Source: Martelella endophytica
GTDB taxonomy: Bacteria > Pseudomonadota > Alphaproteobacteria > Rhizobiales > Rhizobiaceae
Reading direction: 5' to 3'
DNA length: 64,000 nt
Assembly (NCBI RefSeq): GCF_000960975.1
Contig: NZ_CP010803.1
Coordinates: 3,210,273 to 3,274,272, forward strand
Shown: piece after piece, positions 39,054-49,137 of the stretch
Numbering within the stretch: position 1 is the first letter of the stretch
How the letters are laid out: every line of letters begins with the position of its first letter
Program-made: the position numbers and the translations under genes
The notes under the pieces: generated by a model
What the model was told of the DNA's origin: nothing
The model's database searches: none
What the model saw: the letters and a program-made list of their open reading frames with translations, nothing else

Positions 39054-41471
39054 ATGACGCAGAACGCGCCAGCAGCGGAAAACGCTGCGTTTCCCGTGTT
39101 GCCCCTGCGCGACATCGTGGTCTTCCCCCACATGATCGTCCCGCTCTTCGTCGGTCGCGAGAAATCCATCCGCGCGCTCGAAGAGGTGATGAATGCCGAC
39201 CGCCAGATCATGCTGGTCACGCAGGTGAATGCGGCCGACGATGATCCGGCTCCGGACGCGCTCTATCGTATCGGCACCATCGCCAATGTGCTGCAGCTGC
39301 TGAAACTGCCCGATGGCACCGTCAAGGTGCTGGTCGAAGGCAAGTCGCGCGCTGCTATCGGTGACATTCGTGTCGAGAATGAATTCTACGAAGCCGAAGC
39401 CGAAGTGCTTGCCGAGCCCGAAGAGGATGCCGTCGAGATCGAGGCGCTGTCCCGTTCGGTCGTCTCCGAATTCGAGAACTATGTGAAGCTCAACAAGAAG
39501 GTTTCGCCTGAAGTCGTTGGCGCTGCCGGCCAGATCGAGGATTACTCGAAGCTTGCCGATACCGTTGCCTCGCATCTCGCGATCAAGCTGACCGAGAAGC
39601 AGGAGATGCTGGAAACCACCAGCGTCAAGGAACGCCTTGAAAAGGCGCTCGGCTTCATGGAAGGCGAGATCTCGGTCCTTCAGGTCGAGAAGCGCATCCG
39701 CACCCGCGTCAAGCGACAGATGGAGAAGACCCAGCGCGAGTACTACCTGAATGAGCAGATGAAGGCCATTCAGAAGGAGCTCGGCGAGAGCGAGGACGGT
39801 CGCGACGAAGTCGGTGAACTTGAAGAAAAGATCAAGAAGACCAAGCTTTCCAAGGAAGCCCGCGAAAAGGCTGAGGGCGAGCTGAAGAAGCTGCGCAACA
39901 TGAGCCCGATGTCGGCAGAAGCGACTGTGGTCCGCAACTATCTCGACTGGATTGTCGGCCTGCCCTGGAACAACAAGTCCAAGGTCAAGCGCGATCTGAA
40001 GGCTGCCGAGAAGGTGCTCGAAGAAGATCATTTCGGTCTCGAAAAGGTCAAGGACCGTGTGGTCGAATACCTCGCCGTCCAGGCCCGCGCCAAGAAGCTG
40101 AAAGGCCCGATCCTGTGCCTCGTCGGCCCGCCCGGCGTCGGCAAGACCTCGCTTGCCCAGTCGATTGCCAAGGCAACCGGCCGTGAGTACGTGCGCATGG
40201 CGCTCGGTGGCGTCCGTGACGAGTCCGAGATCCGCGGTCATCGCCGGACCTATATCGGTTCGATGCCCGGCAAGATCATCCAGTCGATGAAGAAGGTGGG
40301 CAAGAACAACCCGCTCTTCCTGCTCGACGAGATCGACAAGATGGGCGCCGATTTCCGCGGCGATCCGTCCTCGGCTCTGCTTGAGGTGCTGGACCCGGAA
40401 CAGAATTCGACCTTCATGGACCACTACCTGGAAGTCGAATACGACCTGTCCAACGTGATGTTCATCACCACGGCGAACACGCTCGACATTCCGGGCCCGC
40501 TGATGGACCGCATGGAGATCATTCGCATTGCCGGCTACACCGAAGAGGAAAAGCTGGAGATCGCGAAGCGTCACCTGCTGCCGAAGGCGATCCGCGAACA
40601 CGCACTGAAGTCCGAGGAGTTCTCGGTTGATGATGCGGCGATCACGCGGGTCATCCAGCAGTACACCCGCGAAGCGGGCGTGCGCAGCCTCGAGCGCGAG
40701 CTGATGAAGCTTGCCCGCAAGGCCGTCACCGAGATCGTCAAGGGCGACAAGACGGAAGTCCATATCACTGCCGATAATCTTGAGGATTATCTCGGTGTCC
40801 AGCGGTTCCGCCACGGCGAGGCCGAGGGTGAGGACCAGGTCGGTGTTGTCACCGGTCTTGCCTGGACGGAAGTCGGCGGTGAGCTGCTGACGATCGAAGG
40901 CGTGATGATGCCCGGCAAGGGTCGCATGACGGTCACCGGCAACCTGCGCGACGTGATGAAGGAATCGATTTCGGCAGCGGCCTCCTATGTCCGCTCGCGC
41001 GCCGTCGACTTCGGCATCAAGCCGCCTATGTTCGACAAGAACGACATTCACGTCCATGTGCCGGAAGGGGCGACCCCGAAGGACGGACCGTCTGCAGGTG
41101 TCGCGATGGCGACCGCGATCGTCTCGGTAATGACCGGTATTCCGGTCGACAAGAGCGTGGCGATGACGGGTGAGATCACCCTTCGCGGCCGGGTTCTGCC
41201 GATCGGTGGTTTGAAGGAGAAGCTGCTTGCGGCTCTTCGTGGCGGCATCAAGAAGGTGCTGATCCCGGAAGAGAACGCCAAGGACCTTCCCGACATTCCG
41301 GACAACGTCAAGAACGGCCTGGAAATCATCCCGGTTTCGCGCATGGGTGAGGTTCTGCAGCACGCCTTGCTGGAGGTGCCGCAGCCGATCGAATGGGATC
41401 CCGCGGCTGAAAACGTGGCGATTTCCACCGACGACAAGGATGCCGACTCGGGCAAGACAATGGCTCACTAA
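39054..41471 (+). CDS. lon: ATP-dependent protease Lon
   Basis: Cytosolic AAA+ protease degrading misfolded and regulatory proteins. The 805 aa product has an N-terminal substrate domain ([20 protein letters not shown]), Walker [10 protein letters not shown] near residue 360, and the Ser-Lys dyad: Ser in GPSAGVAM and Lys in [14 protein letters not shown] near residues 690-730. It is full length and starts at an ATG after AAAGGAAAAG. The 180 bp spacer after clpX suggests its own promoter. Confidence 0.97.
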   Translation: MTQNAPAAENAAFPVLPLRDIVVFPHMIVPLFVGREKSIRALEEVMNADRQIMLVTQVNAADDDPAPDALYRIGTIANVLQLLKLPDGTVKVLVEGKSRAAIGDIRVENEFYEAEAEVLAEPEEDAVEIEALSRSVVSEFENYVKLNKKVSPEVVGAAGQIEDYSKLADTVASHLAIKLTEKQEMLETTSVKERLEKALGFMEGEISVLQVEKRIRTRVKRQMEKTQREYYLNEQMKAIQKELGESEDGRDEVGELEEKIKKTKLSKEAREKAEGELKKLRNMSPMSAEATVVRNYLDWIVGLPWNNKSKVKRDLKAAEKVLEEDHFGLEKVKDRVVEYLAVQARAKKLKGPILCLVGPPGVGKTSLAQSIAKATGREYVRMALGGVRDESEIRGHRRTYIGSMPGKIIQSMKKVGKNNPLFLLDEIDKMGADFRGDPSSALLEVLDPEQNSTFMDHYLEVEYDLSNVMFITTANTLDIPGPLMDRMEIIRIAGYTEEEKLEIAKRHLLPKAIREHALKSEEFSVDDAAITRVIQQYTREAGVRSLERELMKLARKAVTEIVKGDKTEVHITADNLEDYLGVQRFRHGEAEGEDQVGVVTGLAWTEVGGELLTIEGVMMPGKGRMTVTGNLRDVMKESISAAASYVRSRAVDFGIKPPMFDKNDIHVHVPEGATPKDGPSAGVAMATAIVSVMTGIPVDKSVAMTGEITLRGRVLPIGGLKEKLLAALRGGIKKVLIPEENAKDLPDIPDNVKNGLEIIPVSRMGEVLQHALLEVPQPIEWDPAAENVAISTDDKDADSGKTMAH

Positions 41472-41520
41472 CGCCGAAAAATAGCCACTTTTCCGGGGCT
41501 CCTGTGGAAAAGAAGCCTTG

Positions 41521-41546
41521 AAGGCCGGTCTCTGACCGGCCTTTCT
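41521..41546 (+). terminator. Rho-independent terminator after lon
   Basis: AAGGCCGGTC (41521-41530) pairs with GACCGGCCTT (41534-41543) around TCT, followed by TCTTCAC. It lies 49 bp after the stop. Confidence 0.85.
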
Positions 41547-41679
41547 TCACAAATCGTCGTATTGCTATTGCAATTCGTTGAAACGCAGGGCTTTTGAATT
41601 GCTGGCGGGTCCCGGTGTTGATTATCTGAGCCCGACTGAACCGAGATTCGTTTCGAACCATTTGAGAAAGGGTGGAAAC

Positions 41680-41955
41680 ATGAACAAGAGTGAACTCGTA
41701 GCCTCCGTCGCTGAAAAGGCTGGCCTGTCGAAGACCGACGCCGCTTCCGCTGTCGACGCTGTTTTTGATGCCGTCCAGGGCGAACTGAAGAATGGCGGCG
41801 AAGTCCGCCTCGCCGGTTTCGGCGCCTTCACCGTTTCGCACAGCGCAGCTCGCAAGGGCCGCAACCCGTCGACGGGCGCTGAGGTCGATATCCCGGCCCG
41901 TAACGTTCCGAAGTTCACGGCCGGCAAAGGCCTCAAGGAAGCTTGCAACTCGTAA
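41680..41955 (+). CDS. hupB: HU-family nucleoid protein
   Basis: A 91 aa histone-like DNA-bending protein. It opens MNKSELVASVAEKAGLSKTD, contains the GFGAFTVSHSAARKGRNP arm region with the conserved Pro-tipped beta-arm, and ends KGLKEACNS. An AAAGGG lies upstream of the ATG. It sits behind lon as in many rhizobia; the tRNA often found after it is not present here. Confidence 0.96.
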   Translation: MNKSELVASVAEKAGLSKTDAASAVDAVFDAVQGELKNGGEVRLAGFGAFTVSHSAARKGRNPSTGAEVDIPARNVPKFTAGKGLKEACNS

Positions 41956-41981
41956 GTTCCGCCGCTTTCCTAAGCGACAAG

Positions 41982-42008
41982 ACCCGGGGCATTGCTCCGG
42001 GTTTTTTT
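41982..42008 (+). terminator. Rho-independent terminator after hupB
   Basis: An ACCCGG...CCGGGT stem (41982-41987 with 41997-42002) with GC/GC above it, followed by TTTTTTTG. It lies 26 bp past the HU stop and is the clearest T-run terminator in the window. Confidence 0.9.
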
Positions 42009-42119
42009 GTGCGCGTTTCGTTGACGCTCAGTAACCATTCCACTCCGGCGAAACCACTTGCCGTTTCACCGGCGCTCGACTAACTGATGGGTATTGGTGC
42101 CGGATATCTTTCCGGCAGG

Positions 42120-42256
42120 TTCTCGGGGCGGGGCGAAATTCCCCACCGGCGGTAAGCGCGGTTTGTGCGCAAGCCCGCGAGCGCCCGGTTCGCAAGGACC
42201 GGGGTCAGCAGATCCGGTGCAACTCCGGAGCCGACGGTTAGAGTCCGGATGAAAGA
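42120..42256 (+). ncRNA. FMN riboswitch (RFN element)
   Basis: Matches the RFN consensus along its length: GGGGCGGGGCGAAATTCCCC then ACCGGCGGTAA at the 5' side, AAGCCCGCGA in the middle, then CAGATCCGGTGCAACTCCGG, AGCCGACGGTTAGAGTCCGG and ATGAAAGAGA. The P1 closing and multi-stem layout are intact. It binds FMN and would lower expression of the gene 102 bp downstream when flavin is abundant. Confidence 0.95.
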
Positions 42257-42357
42257 GAACAGTCGAGCATGGCAGCGGCGCTGGCGCCGATTGCTGGCCC
42301 GTCGCGTCGTCCCGTCCACACTGCCTCCGGGTGAGGCGAGAAAGGTTCGAGACGGTC

Positions 42358-43239
42358 ATGAACGCGACACTTCGCCGTTCCCCAGCCCTTGTCGGGGCGT
42401 TCTGGATGGTGCTTGCCGGTGTGGTCTATACGGCCGGCAACATTCTCATTCAGCAGATCACCATGAACATGGGCTTTGCCGCGTCTTCGGTTGCCTTCTG
42501 GCAATATGGCATCGCGCTCCTGTTTTCACTGCCCTATCTGTTCCGCACCGGGCTGAAGGTTATGCGCACGGAGCATCCGTGGCGCCATGTCATCCGGGTG
42601 GCGCTTTCGGCACTTGGCGTTCAGGCCTGGGCGATCGGCCTTGCCTCGGTTCCGATCAGCCAGGCCATTGCGCTGGTCATGACCTCGCCGTTCTTCATCA
42701 TTGTCGGCGCGAAGCTTTTCCTCAATGAACGCGTCGGCGCCTCGCGTTGGATCGCGACGGCGGTGGGCTTTACCGGCGCCGTGCTCATCCTCCAGCCGTG
42801 GTCCGAGGCCTTTACCTGGGCGGCGCTGCTGCCGGTCGCTTCGGCACTTCTGTGGGGGGGAACCTCGCTGATCACCAAGAACCTGACCGCCGACGAAGCG
42901 CCGGAATCGATCACCGTTTGGCTGCTGATGCTGCTGACGCCGATCAACCTTCTGGTCGCCATCGGCGGTGGCTTCGCCGTGCCGACCGGGGACATGCTGT
43001 GGGTCATGATCGCGCTCGGCCTGGTGACCGTCCTCGCGCAGTATTTCCTCACGCTTGCCTATTCATCCGCCGATGCCGCCTATGTGCAGCCCTTCGACGA
43101 CCTGAAGCTACCGCTCAACGTTCTCGGAGGCTGGCTGGTGTTCGGCTATGCGCCGGACAGCTTGTTCTGGGTGGGCGGCGTGATGATCCTCGGCGCTTCG
43201 CTTTCGATCATGCTGATCGAGCGGCGGCGCGAGGCCTGA
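42358..43239 (+). CDS. ribN: Riboflavin transporter RibN (DMT family)
   Basis: A 293 aa EamA-type transporter with ten predicted membrane helices in two repeats. The FMN riboswitch directly upstream supports import of riboflavin; RibN was described from rhizobia. Start at the ATG at 42358-42360; a GTG nine codons earlier is possible. No riboflavin-synthesis gene is adjacent, so it appears to be a stand-alone uptake unit. Confidence 0.9.
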   Translation: MNATLRRSPALVGAFWMVLAGVVYTAGNILIQQITMNMGFAASSVAFWQYGIALLFSLPYLFRTGLKVMRTEHPWRHVIRVALSALGVQAWAIGLASVPISQAIALVMTSPFFIIVGAKLFLNERVGASRWIATAVGFTGAVLILQPWSEAFTWAALLPVASALLWGGTSLITKNLTADEAPESITVWLLMLLTPINLLVAIGGGFAVPTGDMLWVMIALGLVTVLAQYFLTLAYSSADAAYVQPFDDLKLPLNVLGGWLVFGYAPDSLFWVGGVMILGASLSIMLIERRREA

Positions 43240-43299
43240 GGGAGGAGCCCTGCCGGCACAATCAGCCCGTGTTTTATGGCCCAAAGCCCGCCGCTACCG

Positions 43300-43322
43300 A
43301 TCTCCCCCTTAAGGGGGGAGAT
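43300..43322. repeat. Short palindrome of rhizobial intergenic type
   Basis: ATCTCCCCC and GGGGGAGAT form an inverted repeat around a TTAAG centre in the convergent gap between ribN and the aldo/keto reductase. CTCCCCCTT-type palindromes are common in rhizobial intergenic DNA (from memory). It may also act as a bidirectional terminator, since a short T/A stretch follows. Confidence 0.55.
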
Positions 43323-43341
43323 TATTTGGTCCGAGATACAC

Positions 43342-44328
43342 CTACCAGCGCTGATGCACATGCGGAGCGATGCGGGAGCGATAGAGCTCTTCCATCGCCG
43401 CCATCACGTCGGCGCCGATGACCGGAAGATCGGAAGCCGCTGCGTTGCCCTTTGCCTGCTCGGCATTGCGCGCACCCGGAATGGCGACGGTGACAGCCTC
43501 GTTCATCAGGATCCAGCGTAGCGCAAAAGCGGCCATGCTTTCGCCACCCGGCACATGCTTGCGCACTTCCTCGACGGCATCGAGCGCGATCTCGAACGGC
43601 ACGCCGGCAAAGGTCTCGCCGACATCGAAGGCGTCGCCATTGCGGTTGAAGTTGCGATGGTCATCCTTGGCGAAGGCGGTGTTGCGGGTGATCTTGCCCG
43701 ATAGCAGCCCGCTTGCCAGCGGCACGCGCACGATGACGGCGACGTTCTTCTTCTTTGCCTCCGGCAGGAACAGCGAGGCCGGGCGCTGGCGGAAGATGTT
43801 GTAGATGATCTGGACGCTGGCAACGCCCGGAAACTCGATCGCCTTCAGCGCTTCCTCGACCTTCTCGACGCTGACGCCGTAATTGGCGATCTTGCCCTTG
43901 GCCTTGATCGCGTCGAGCGCTTCGAACACGTCAGGCCGGTAGAAGGCTTCCGTCGGCGGGCAATGGAGCTGCACCAGATCGAGCCGTTCCATCTTCAGGT
44001 TCTTCAGGCTGCGATCGATAAAGCCTTCCAGGTTCTCGCGGTTATAGCCCTCCGCCGTATGCGGGTTGAGACGGCGCCCGGCCTTGGTCGCCACGAAAGG
44101 GCGTTGGCCGCCACGGCTGGCCAGCACATCGGCGATGATCTTTTCCGAGCGGCCGTCGCCATAGACATCGGCGGTGTCGATGAAGTTGATGCCGGCATCA
44201 AGTGCCGCGTTCAGCGCGGCGCGGCCGTCCTCCTCGGTGACCGATCCCCAGGACCCGCCGATCTGCCAGGCGCCGAAGCCGATGTTCGATACGGGCCGCC
44301 CCGTGCGGCCGAAATTGTGATAATGCAT
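43342..44328 (-). CDS. Aldo/keto reductase
   Basis: A 328 aa NADPH-dependent AKR, TIM-barrel type. Signature parts are NFGRTGRPVSNIGFGAW, GINFIDTADVYGDGRSE with the catalytic Asp and Tyr, the conserved lysine in FVATKAGRRL, and the C-terminal VAIPGARNAEQAKGN nucleotide site. SD GGAGG lies upstream of the ATG. Substrate is not inferable. It is divergent from the exonuclease gene. Confidence 0.92.
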   Translation of the reverse strand: MHYHNFGRTGRPVSNIGFGAWQIGGSWGSVTEEDGRAALNAALDAGINFIDTADVYGDGRSEKIIADVLASRGGQRPFVATKAGRRLNPHTAEGYNRENLEGFIDRSLKNLKMERLDLVQLHCPPTEAFYRPDVFEALDAIKAKGKIANYGVSVEKVEEALKAIEFPGVASVQIIYNIFRQRPASLFLPEAKKKNVAVIVRVPLASGLLSGKITRNTAFAKDDHRNFNRNGDAFDVGETFAGVPFEIALDAVEEVRKHVPGGESMAAFALRWILMNEAVTVAIPGARNAEQAKGNAAASDLPVIGADVMAAMEELYRSRIAPHVHQRW

Positions 44329-44451
44329 GTGTTCCTCCGGTAGAATCGTCGCTGGAAAGCAAAGCGCCGCTTATGGCGCTTTTGACTTGAAATAGCGTCC
44401 GGAGTTCTTTTACCCGTCGAAGGCCGATGGGAAAACAGGGAAACGTGATCC

Positions 44452-45693
44452 GTGTCCAGCTTCCGCTTCATCCATGCTGCCGATCTGCACCTTGGAAGCC
44501 CGCTTTCGGGCCTCCGGCTGAAGGACAAGCGTATTGCCGAGCGTTTTGCCGCGGCCGGGCGTGATGCCTTCACGGCGCTGATAGACCGGGCGCTTTCGCT
44601 TGAGGTGGATTTCCTGGTGATTGCCGGTGACGTCTATGACGGCGCCTGGAAGGACAACCATATCGGCCTGTTCTTCAACCGCGAGATCGCCCGGCTCGCC
44701 CGCGCCGGCATCCCGGTCTACTTCCTGCGCGGCAATCACGACGCCGAGAGCATCGTCACCCGCACCATTGCGATGCCCGACGACGTGCACGAGTTCTCGA
44801 CCCGCAAGCCCGAAACCTTCGTCATCGACCATCTGAAGGTGGCGCTGCATGGCCAGGGCTTTGCCGAGCGCGTGGCGAACGACAATCTGGCGCTTGCCTA
44901 TCCGCCCGCCGTGCCCGGCCATTTCAACATTGGCGTGCTGCACACCTCGCTCTCCGGCCGGCCGCCGCATGCCGTCTATGCACCCTGCACCCCGGCGGAT
45001 CTTGCCTCGCGCGGCTATGACTACTGGGCGCTTGGCCATGTCCACAGCTTCGAGGAAGTCTCCGCCGATCCGCTGACGATCTTTCCCGGCAACCTGCAGG
45101 GCCGCAATATCCGCGAGACGGGTGAAAAGGGTGCAGTGCTGGTGACGGTCGAGGAGGGCAGGGCGCGCTACGAGCGGCTTTCGCTCGACTGCGCCCGCTT
45201 CGAGGCCGTGACCGTTACAGTGACGCCGGACATGCAGGATGGCGACATCCTCTCCGCGGTCGAGCACAGGGTCGAGGAATTCGCTGAGGCGGCCGACGAA
45301 CGTCCGCTGGCGTTGCGGTTAAGCCTTTCGGGGCGTCACGATGGATCGGCGCGGCTGCAATCGGCGCGCGGCGAGTGGCATGACGACCTGCAGGCGGCTC
45401 TGCAGCGCGTTCATGCCGAGCTCTGGCTGGAGAAGCTGGTCCTCGACCTCCTGCCGCCCGATGATGCGCCACGGCCGGTGCAGGACGAAACCACGCTCGA
45501 TATCGAGCGCATGATCGACGCCATCGCCGGCGAACCCGAGATTGGCGAGGCGCTTGATGCGCTGATCGAGGAGATTGCCAAAAAGCTGCCCGGTGGCGCT
45601 GCGGCCGAAGCCGAGCCGCTGGGCGACAGTGCATCCGCTCTTCTGGCCGAAGCCCGGGCCATTCTCGGCGCTCGCCTTTCTGCGGAGAACTGA
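44452..45693 (+). CDS. YhaO-like DNA repair exonuclease subunit (metallophosphoesterase)
   Basis: A 413 aa protein of the Mre11/SbcD superfamily. Metal-binding motifs appear in order: HAADLHLG (residues 7-14), GDVYDG, RGNHDAE, GVLHTS and LGHVHS. It pairs with the ATPase gene 4 bp downstream, in the arrangement of Bacillus YhaO-YhaN or SbcD-SbcC, implying processing of DNA ends. It starts with GTG (GTGTCCAGC). The C-terminal 150 residues are acidic and family-specific. Confidence 0.88.
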   Translation: MSSFRFIHAADLHLGSPLSGLRLKDKRIAERFAAAGRDAFTALIDRALSLEVDFLVIAGDVYDGAWKDNHIGLFFNREIARLARAGIPVYFLRGNHDAESIVTRTIAMPDDVHEFSTRKPETFVIDHLKVALHGQGFAERVANDNLALAYPPAVPGHFNIGVLHTSLSGRPPHAVYAPCTPADLASRGYDYWALGHVHSFEEVSADPLTIFPGNLQGRNIRETGEKGAVLVTVEEGRARYERLSLDCARFEAVTVTVTPDMQDGDILSAVEHRVEEFAEAADERPLALRLSLSGRHDGSARLQSARGEWHDDLQAALQRVHAELWLEKLVLDLLPPDDAPRPVQDETTLDIERMIDAIAGEPEIGEALDALIEEIAKKLPGGAAAEAEPLGDSASALLAEARAILGARLSAEN

Positions 45694-45697
45694 CGAT

Positions 45698-48600
45698 ATG
45701 CGTTTTCTCTCGCTCGACCTGATCCGCTACGGGCATTTCACCGATCGCTCCATCCTCTTCCGGCCGGAAGCCGGGCTGCATATCGTCTACGGCCCGAACG
45801 AGGCCGGCAAATCGTCGGCGCTGTCCGCCTTTTCCGACTTGCTCTTCGGCTTTCCCGATCGCGATGTCGGCTTCGATTTCCTGCATGAGGCGCGCGATCT
45901 GCGCATCGGCGCCGAAATCGCGGCGCGATCCGGCGCCCGGCTGTCCTTTCGCCGCCGCAAGGGACGGAAGAATACCCTGCTGGAGGGAGCCGCCGAGACG
46001 GCGCTGAATGACGACGCCTTGGCGGCCTTTCTCGGCAGTCTGGAGCGGCCGGTCTTCGAACGCGCCTTTGGGCTCGATTCGGAGCGGCTGCGCGCCGGGG
46101 CTGACGAGATGCTCGCCGATGGTGGCGAGATCGGGCAGATGCTGTTCTCCGCCGCCTCTGGGCTCACCGGGCTAAGGATCGCAAGCGAAAGGCTCGCCGC
46201 CGATGCCGATGCGATCTACGCGCCGCGCCGCTCGCAAACCCGCAGCTTTTACCAGGCGCTCGACCGTCACGACGAGGCCCGCAAGGCCGAACGCGCGCTT
46301 GAACTCAACGCCAGCGACTGGAAGGCGCTGCTGAAGGAAGAGCGCGAGATCGATGAGGAAATCGACACCGTTCAGGATCGCTGCCGCAAGCGCGCCGCCC
46401 GGATTGCGGAGCTCGAACGGTTGCAGCGCCTGCGCGGCCTCGTCCTCGAGATCGACCGTCATGTCGCGGCCTTGGCCGAACTGGAAGATGTCGCCAGTGT
46501 TGCCGATGAAACCGGACTGGCGCTGGAGACGCTGGAGGCGGACCGGCAGCGGCTTCAGGCAACGATCGCGGAAAAGGGCGGGCGCCTTGGCGGCCTCAGG
46601 CGGGACCTTGAGGCGCTGAAGGTCGATGACGCACTTCTGGAAAGGCGCGGCGATGTCAGCCGCCTCGGCGTCGAGAGCGGGCTTTATGCGCAGGCTGTCG
46701 AGGCATTGCCGGCGCGCCGGCTGGCACGCGATGACGCCATGGCAGAGCTTGCCGGCTATGCGGCTCAACTGGGGCTCTCATCGGTCGAAGAGCTCGAAAG
46801 CAGCAGCCCGAACGCGATGCTGCGGGCAGAGCTCGAGCAGCTTGTCGAGGAAGGCGGCGCGCTTGCGCGTGAAAAAGCGGCGGCTGAGAAGGCTTTGGCC
46901 GAAGGCCGGCAGGCCCTGTCAGCGTTGGAGGGGGACCGCGGCGAAGGTCATCTTGTCGACCCGACACCCCTGCGCCGGCGTTACGAGGCGCTGCGCCCCG
47001 ATATCCTCAGCCTCGAGGAGATGGAGGCCCTGGAAACCGAGATCTCGCGGCGGGAGCGGTCGCTTGGCGCTTCCGCGGCCGGGCTCAGGCCCGCCATCGT
47101 CGATATTTTCGCGCTCTCGCAGGCCGAGCTGCCAAACCAGGCAGAGTTGCGCAGGCACCGCGATGCCGTGGCCTCTGCACGCAAGGCTGACGGCGACAGC
47201 GCCCGCGCCCTGACCGAGCTCATGGACGAGGAGGCGCGGCTCAGCACGCAGCTTGCCACGGAGGGCGAGCGCGGTCCCGTGCCGACCCGTGCGGCAATCG
47301 TTGCGGCACGAACCCGCCGCGACGGGCTGTTTCGCGCCTTTGCCGAGGGGGCGTCGGCGGCGCAATCTTACATCAACGCGGTCGAGGAGGCCGACCGGCT
47401 TGCCGACGGCGCGCTGGATGACGCCGAACGGGTCGCCCGCCTCGGCGAAATCGTGAAACGGCTGACGCAGACGCAGGGGAGCCGAGAAACGATGGCCCTG
47501 CGCCGCGACGAAGCCGCTGCGGCACTGGAGCGTGCCACCGCCGATTACCGTGGTTTGTTTTCGCGGCTTGCGATCGCGCCCGCCGAGCCGGACGAGATGA
47601 TCGAATGGCTGCGCGCCGTCGAAACCCTTTTCGTCGAACGAGAGGCGGTGCAATCGCTTCGGGACAAGCATGGCGCCGCCTTGCGCAGGCGGGACGAGCT
47701 GCTGCCGGCGCTGAGGGCACTTGCCCGGGATCTCGGCATCGACGCCGAACTCCCGGCTCTGGCGCTTTGCCGCCAGATCGGGACGGCGCTCGACAGGCTC
47801 TCAGAACGCTGGGCAGGCGCGCGCGAGCGCGAAGGCCAGCGCGCAGCGGCAAGGCAGGCAATCGAGGCGAGGGTTTCCGAGCTCGCCGTGCTGGAGACGC
47901 GCAAAGCCGAGTTTCAGAAGCGGTACACGGTGGCACTCGGCCGCTTCGGCCTTGCACCCGATACCGGTCTCGCCGCGGCCCGCGCCGCACTCGCGCTGCG
48001 GGAACGCGTGCCGCCGCTCCTTGCCTCCCGCGAACGGCTGTCGCGCGAGACGGCGGCCGACGAAGCGCGGATTGCGCGGTTCGAGGACGATGCGCGTGCA
48101 TTGGCCGAGACGGTGGCGCCGGAAATGGCGGCAGACGCGCCGGCCGAAATCATCCGTCGCCTTGCCGAGCGCGTCGAAATTCACGCAACGCGCGCCACCC
48201 GTCGCGAAACGCTGGAAGAGAATGCCGCCGTCCTGCAGCGCGAGATCGATGCGCTCGGGGTGGGGCAGGAAAACTGCGAGGCCCGCATCGGCGAGATCGC
48301 CGCAAGCTTGCCCGAGGGCGTCAGTATTGCCGGGCTCGCCGAAAGGCTGAAGATGCGGGCGGGGCTGCGCCAGGAGCTTCGCGAGGCGCGCCGGCGCTTT
48401 GACGAGGGCAGCGATGGTGCGGACGAGGCCGAGACCCGCGCGCTCGCGGCGGGGCTCGATATCGCCGCCTGCCGGCAGGAACTCGAAACCCTCGGCTCCG
48501 ATCAGGCCGACGATAACGAAGCATTCGAGACGCTGCGTGAGCGACGGCTGGGCTGCAGGCACCGCAAGGAGGCCATGGGGCAGGGGCAGAGCGCCGAGGC

Positions 48601-49132
48601 CGCGGCCTTCGAGCGGGTTTCCGCCGAGGCCGAAGCGCGCGATCTCGCTCGCGAATGGGTGGTGCTGAAACTTGCCGGCCGGCTGCTCGACAGTGCGCTC
48701 GATCGCTATCGCGAGGGCCGCGCCGATCCTATCCTTGCAGCCGCCGGCCGGCATTTCCGCGCGCTGACGCGCGGCGCCTTCGACGGGCTGACGCAGGCTT
48801 ACGGCGAACAGGATACGCTGGTGCTCTCGGCGCTGCGCGCTGGCGGCGAGGAGGTTCCGGTCGGTGGCCTCAGCGATGGCACCCGTGACCAGCTCTACCT
48901 CGCCCTCAGGCTCGCCTTCCTCGAAGACTATGCGAGCCGCAACGAGCCGGCGCCGCTGATTGTCGACGACATCTTCCAGACCTTCGACGACGACCGCAGC
49001 GCTGCCGGCCTGAAGGCGCTCTCGGCGCTCGGCCGCATTCAGACGATCCTCTTCACCCATGAGGCAAGTGTCGTCGAGATCGCGCAGCGGGAACTGGCAG
49101 GGCAGGCGGACATCATCAGACTGGAGCGCTGA
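45698..49132 (+). CDS. YhaN-like SMC/Rad50-type ATPase
   Basis: A 1144 aa partner of the upstream nuclease. Walker A GPNEAGKSS is at residues 32-40; the middle is about 900 residues of Arg/Glu/Ala-rich coiled coil. The C-terminus has the signature VGGLSDGTRDQLYLALRLAF, Walker B PLIVDDIFQTFDDDR and the H-loop FTHEAS. No CXXC zinc hook is obvious, which separates it from SbcC/Rad50 and matches YhaN. I start at the ATG at 45698; the longer open frame lies inside the nuclease gene. Confidence 0.9.
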   Translation: MRFLSLDLIRYGHFTDRSILFRPEAGLHIVYGPNEAGKSSALSAFSDLLFGFPDRDVGFDFLHEARDLRIGAEIAARSGARLSFRRRKGRKNTLLEGAAETALNDDALAAFLGSLERPVFERAFGLDSERLRAGADEMLADGGEIGQMLFSAASGLTGLRIASERLAADADAIYAPRRSQTRSFYQALDRHDEARKAERALELNASDWKALLKEEREIDEEIDTVQDRCRKRAARIAELERLQRLRGLVLEIDRHVAALAELEDVASVADETGLALETLEADRQRLQATIAEKGGRLGGLRRDLEALKVDDALLERRGDVSRLGVESGLYAQAVEALPARRLARDDAMAELAGYAAQLGLSSVEELESSSPNAMLRAELEQLVEEGGALAREKAAAEKALAEGRQALSALEGDRGEGHLVDPTPLRRRYEALRPDILSLEEMEALETEISRRERSLGASAAGLRPAIVDIFALSQAELPNQAELRRHRDAVASARKADGDSARALTELMDEEARLSTQLATEGERGPVPTRAAIVAARTRRDGLFRAFAEGASAAQSYINAVEEADRLADGALDDAERVARLGEIVKRLTQTQGSRETMALRRDEAAAALERATADYRGLFSRLAIAPAEPDEMIEWLRAVETLFVEREAVQSLRDKHGAALRRRDELLPALRALARDLGIDAELPALALCRQIGTALDRLSERWAGAREREGQRAAARQAIEARVSELAVLETRKAEFQKRYTVALGRFGLAPDTGLAAARAALALRERVPPLLASRERLSRETAADEARIARFEDDARALAETVAPEMAADAPAEIIRRLAERVEIHATRATRRETLEENAAVLQREIDALGVGQENCEARIGEIAASLPEGVSIAGLAERLKMRAGLRQELREARRRFDEGSDGADEAETRALAAGLDIAACRQELETLGSDQADDNEAFETLRERRLGCRHRKEAMGQGQSAEAAAFERVSAEAEARDLAREWVVLKLAGRLLDSALDRYREGRADPILAAAGRHFRALTRGAFDGLTQAYGEQDTLVLSALRAGGEEVPVGGLSDGTRDQLYLALRLAFLEDYASRNEPAPLIVDDIFQTFDDDRSAAGLKALSALGRIQTILFTHEASVVEIAQRELAGQADIIRLER

Positions 49133-49137
49133 CAGGC

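Noticed and set aside
38781..41468. 895-codon antisense frame over lon
   Set aside because: Same shadow pattern, with no SD and no family similarity; lon is complete on the other strand.
41956..42119. tRNA gene after hupB, often found in rhizobia
   Set aside because: No cloverleaf or CCA-ending acceptor stem could be read; the region holds a terminator and the FMN riboswitch lead-in.
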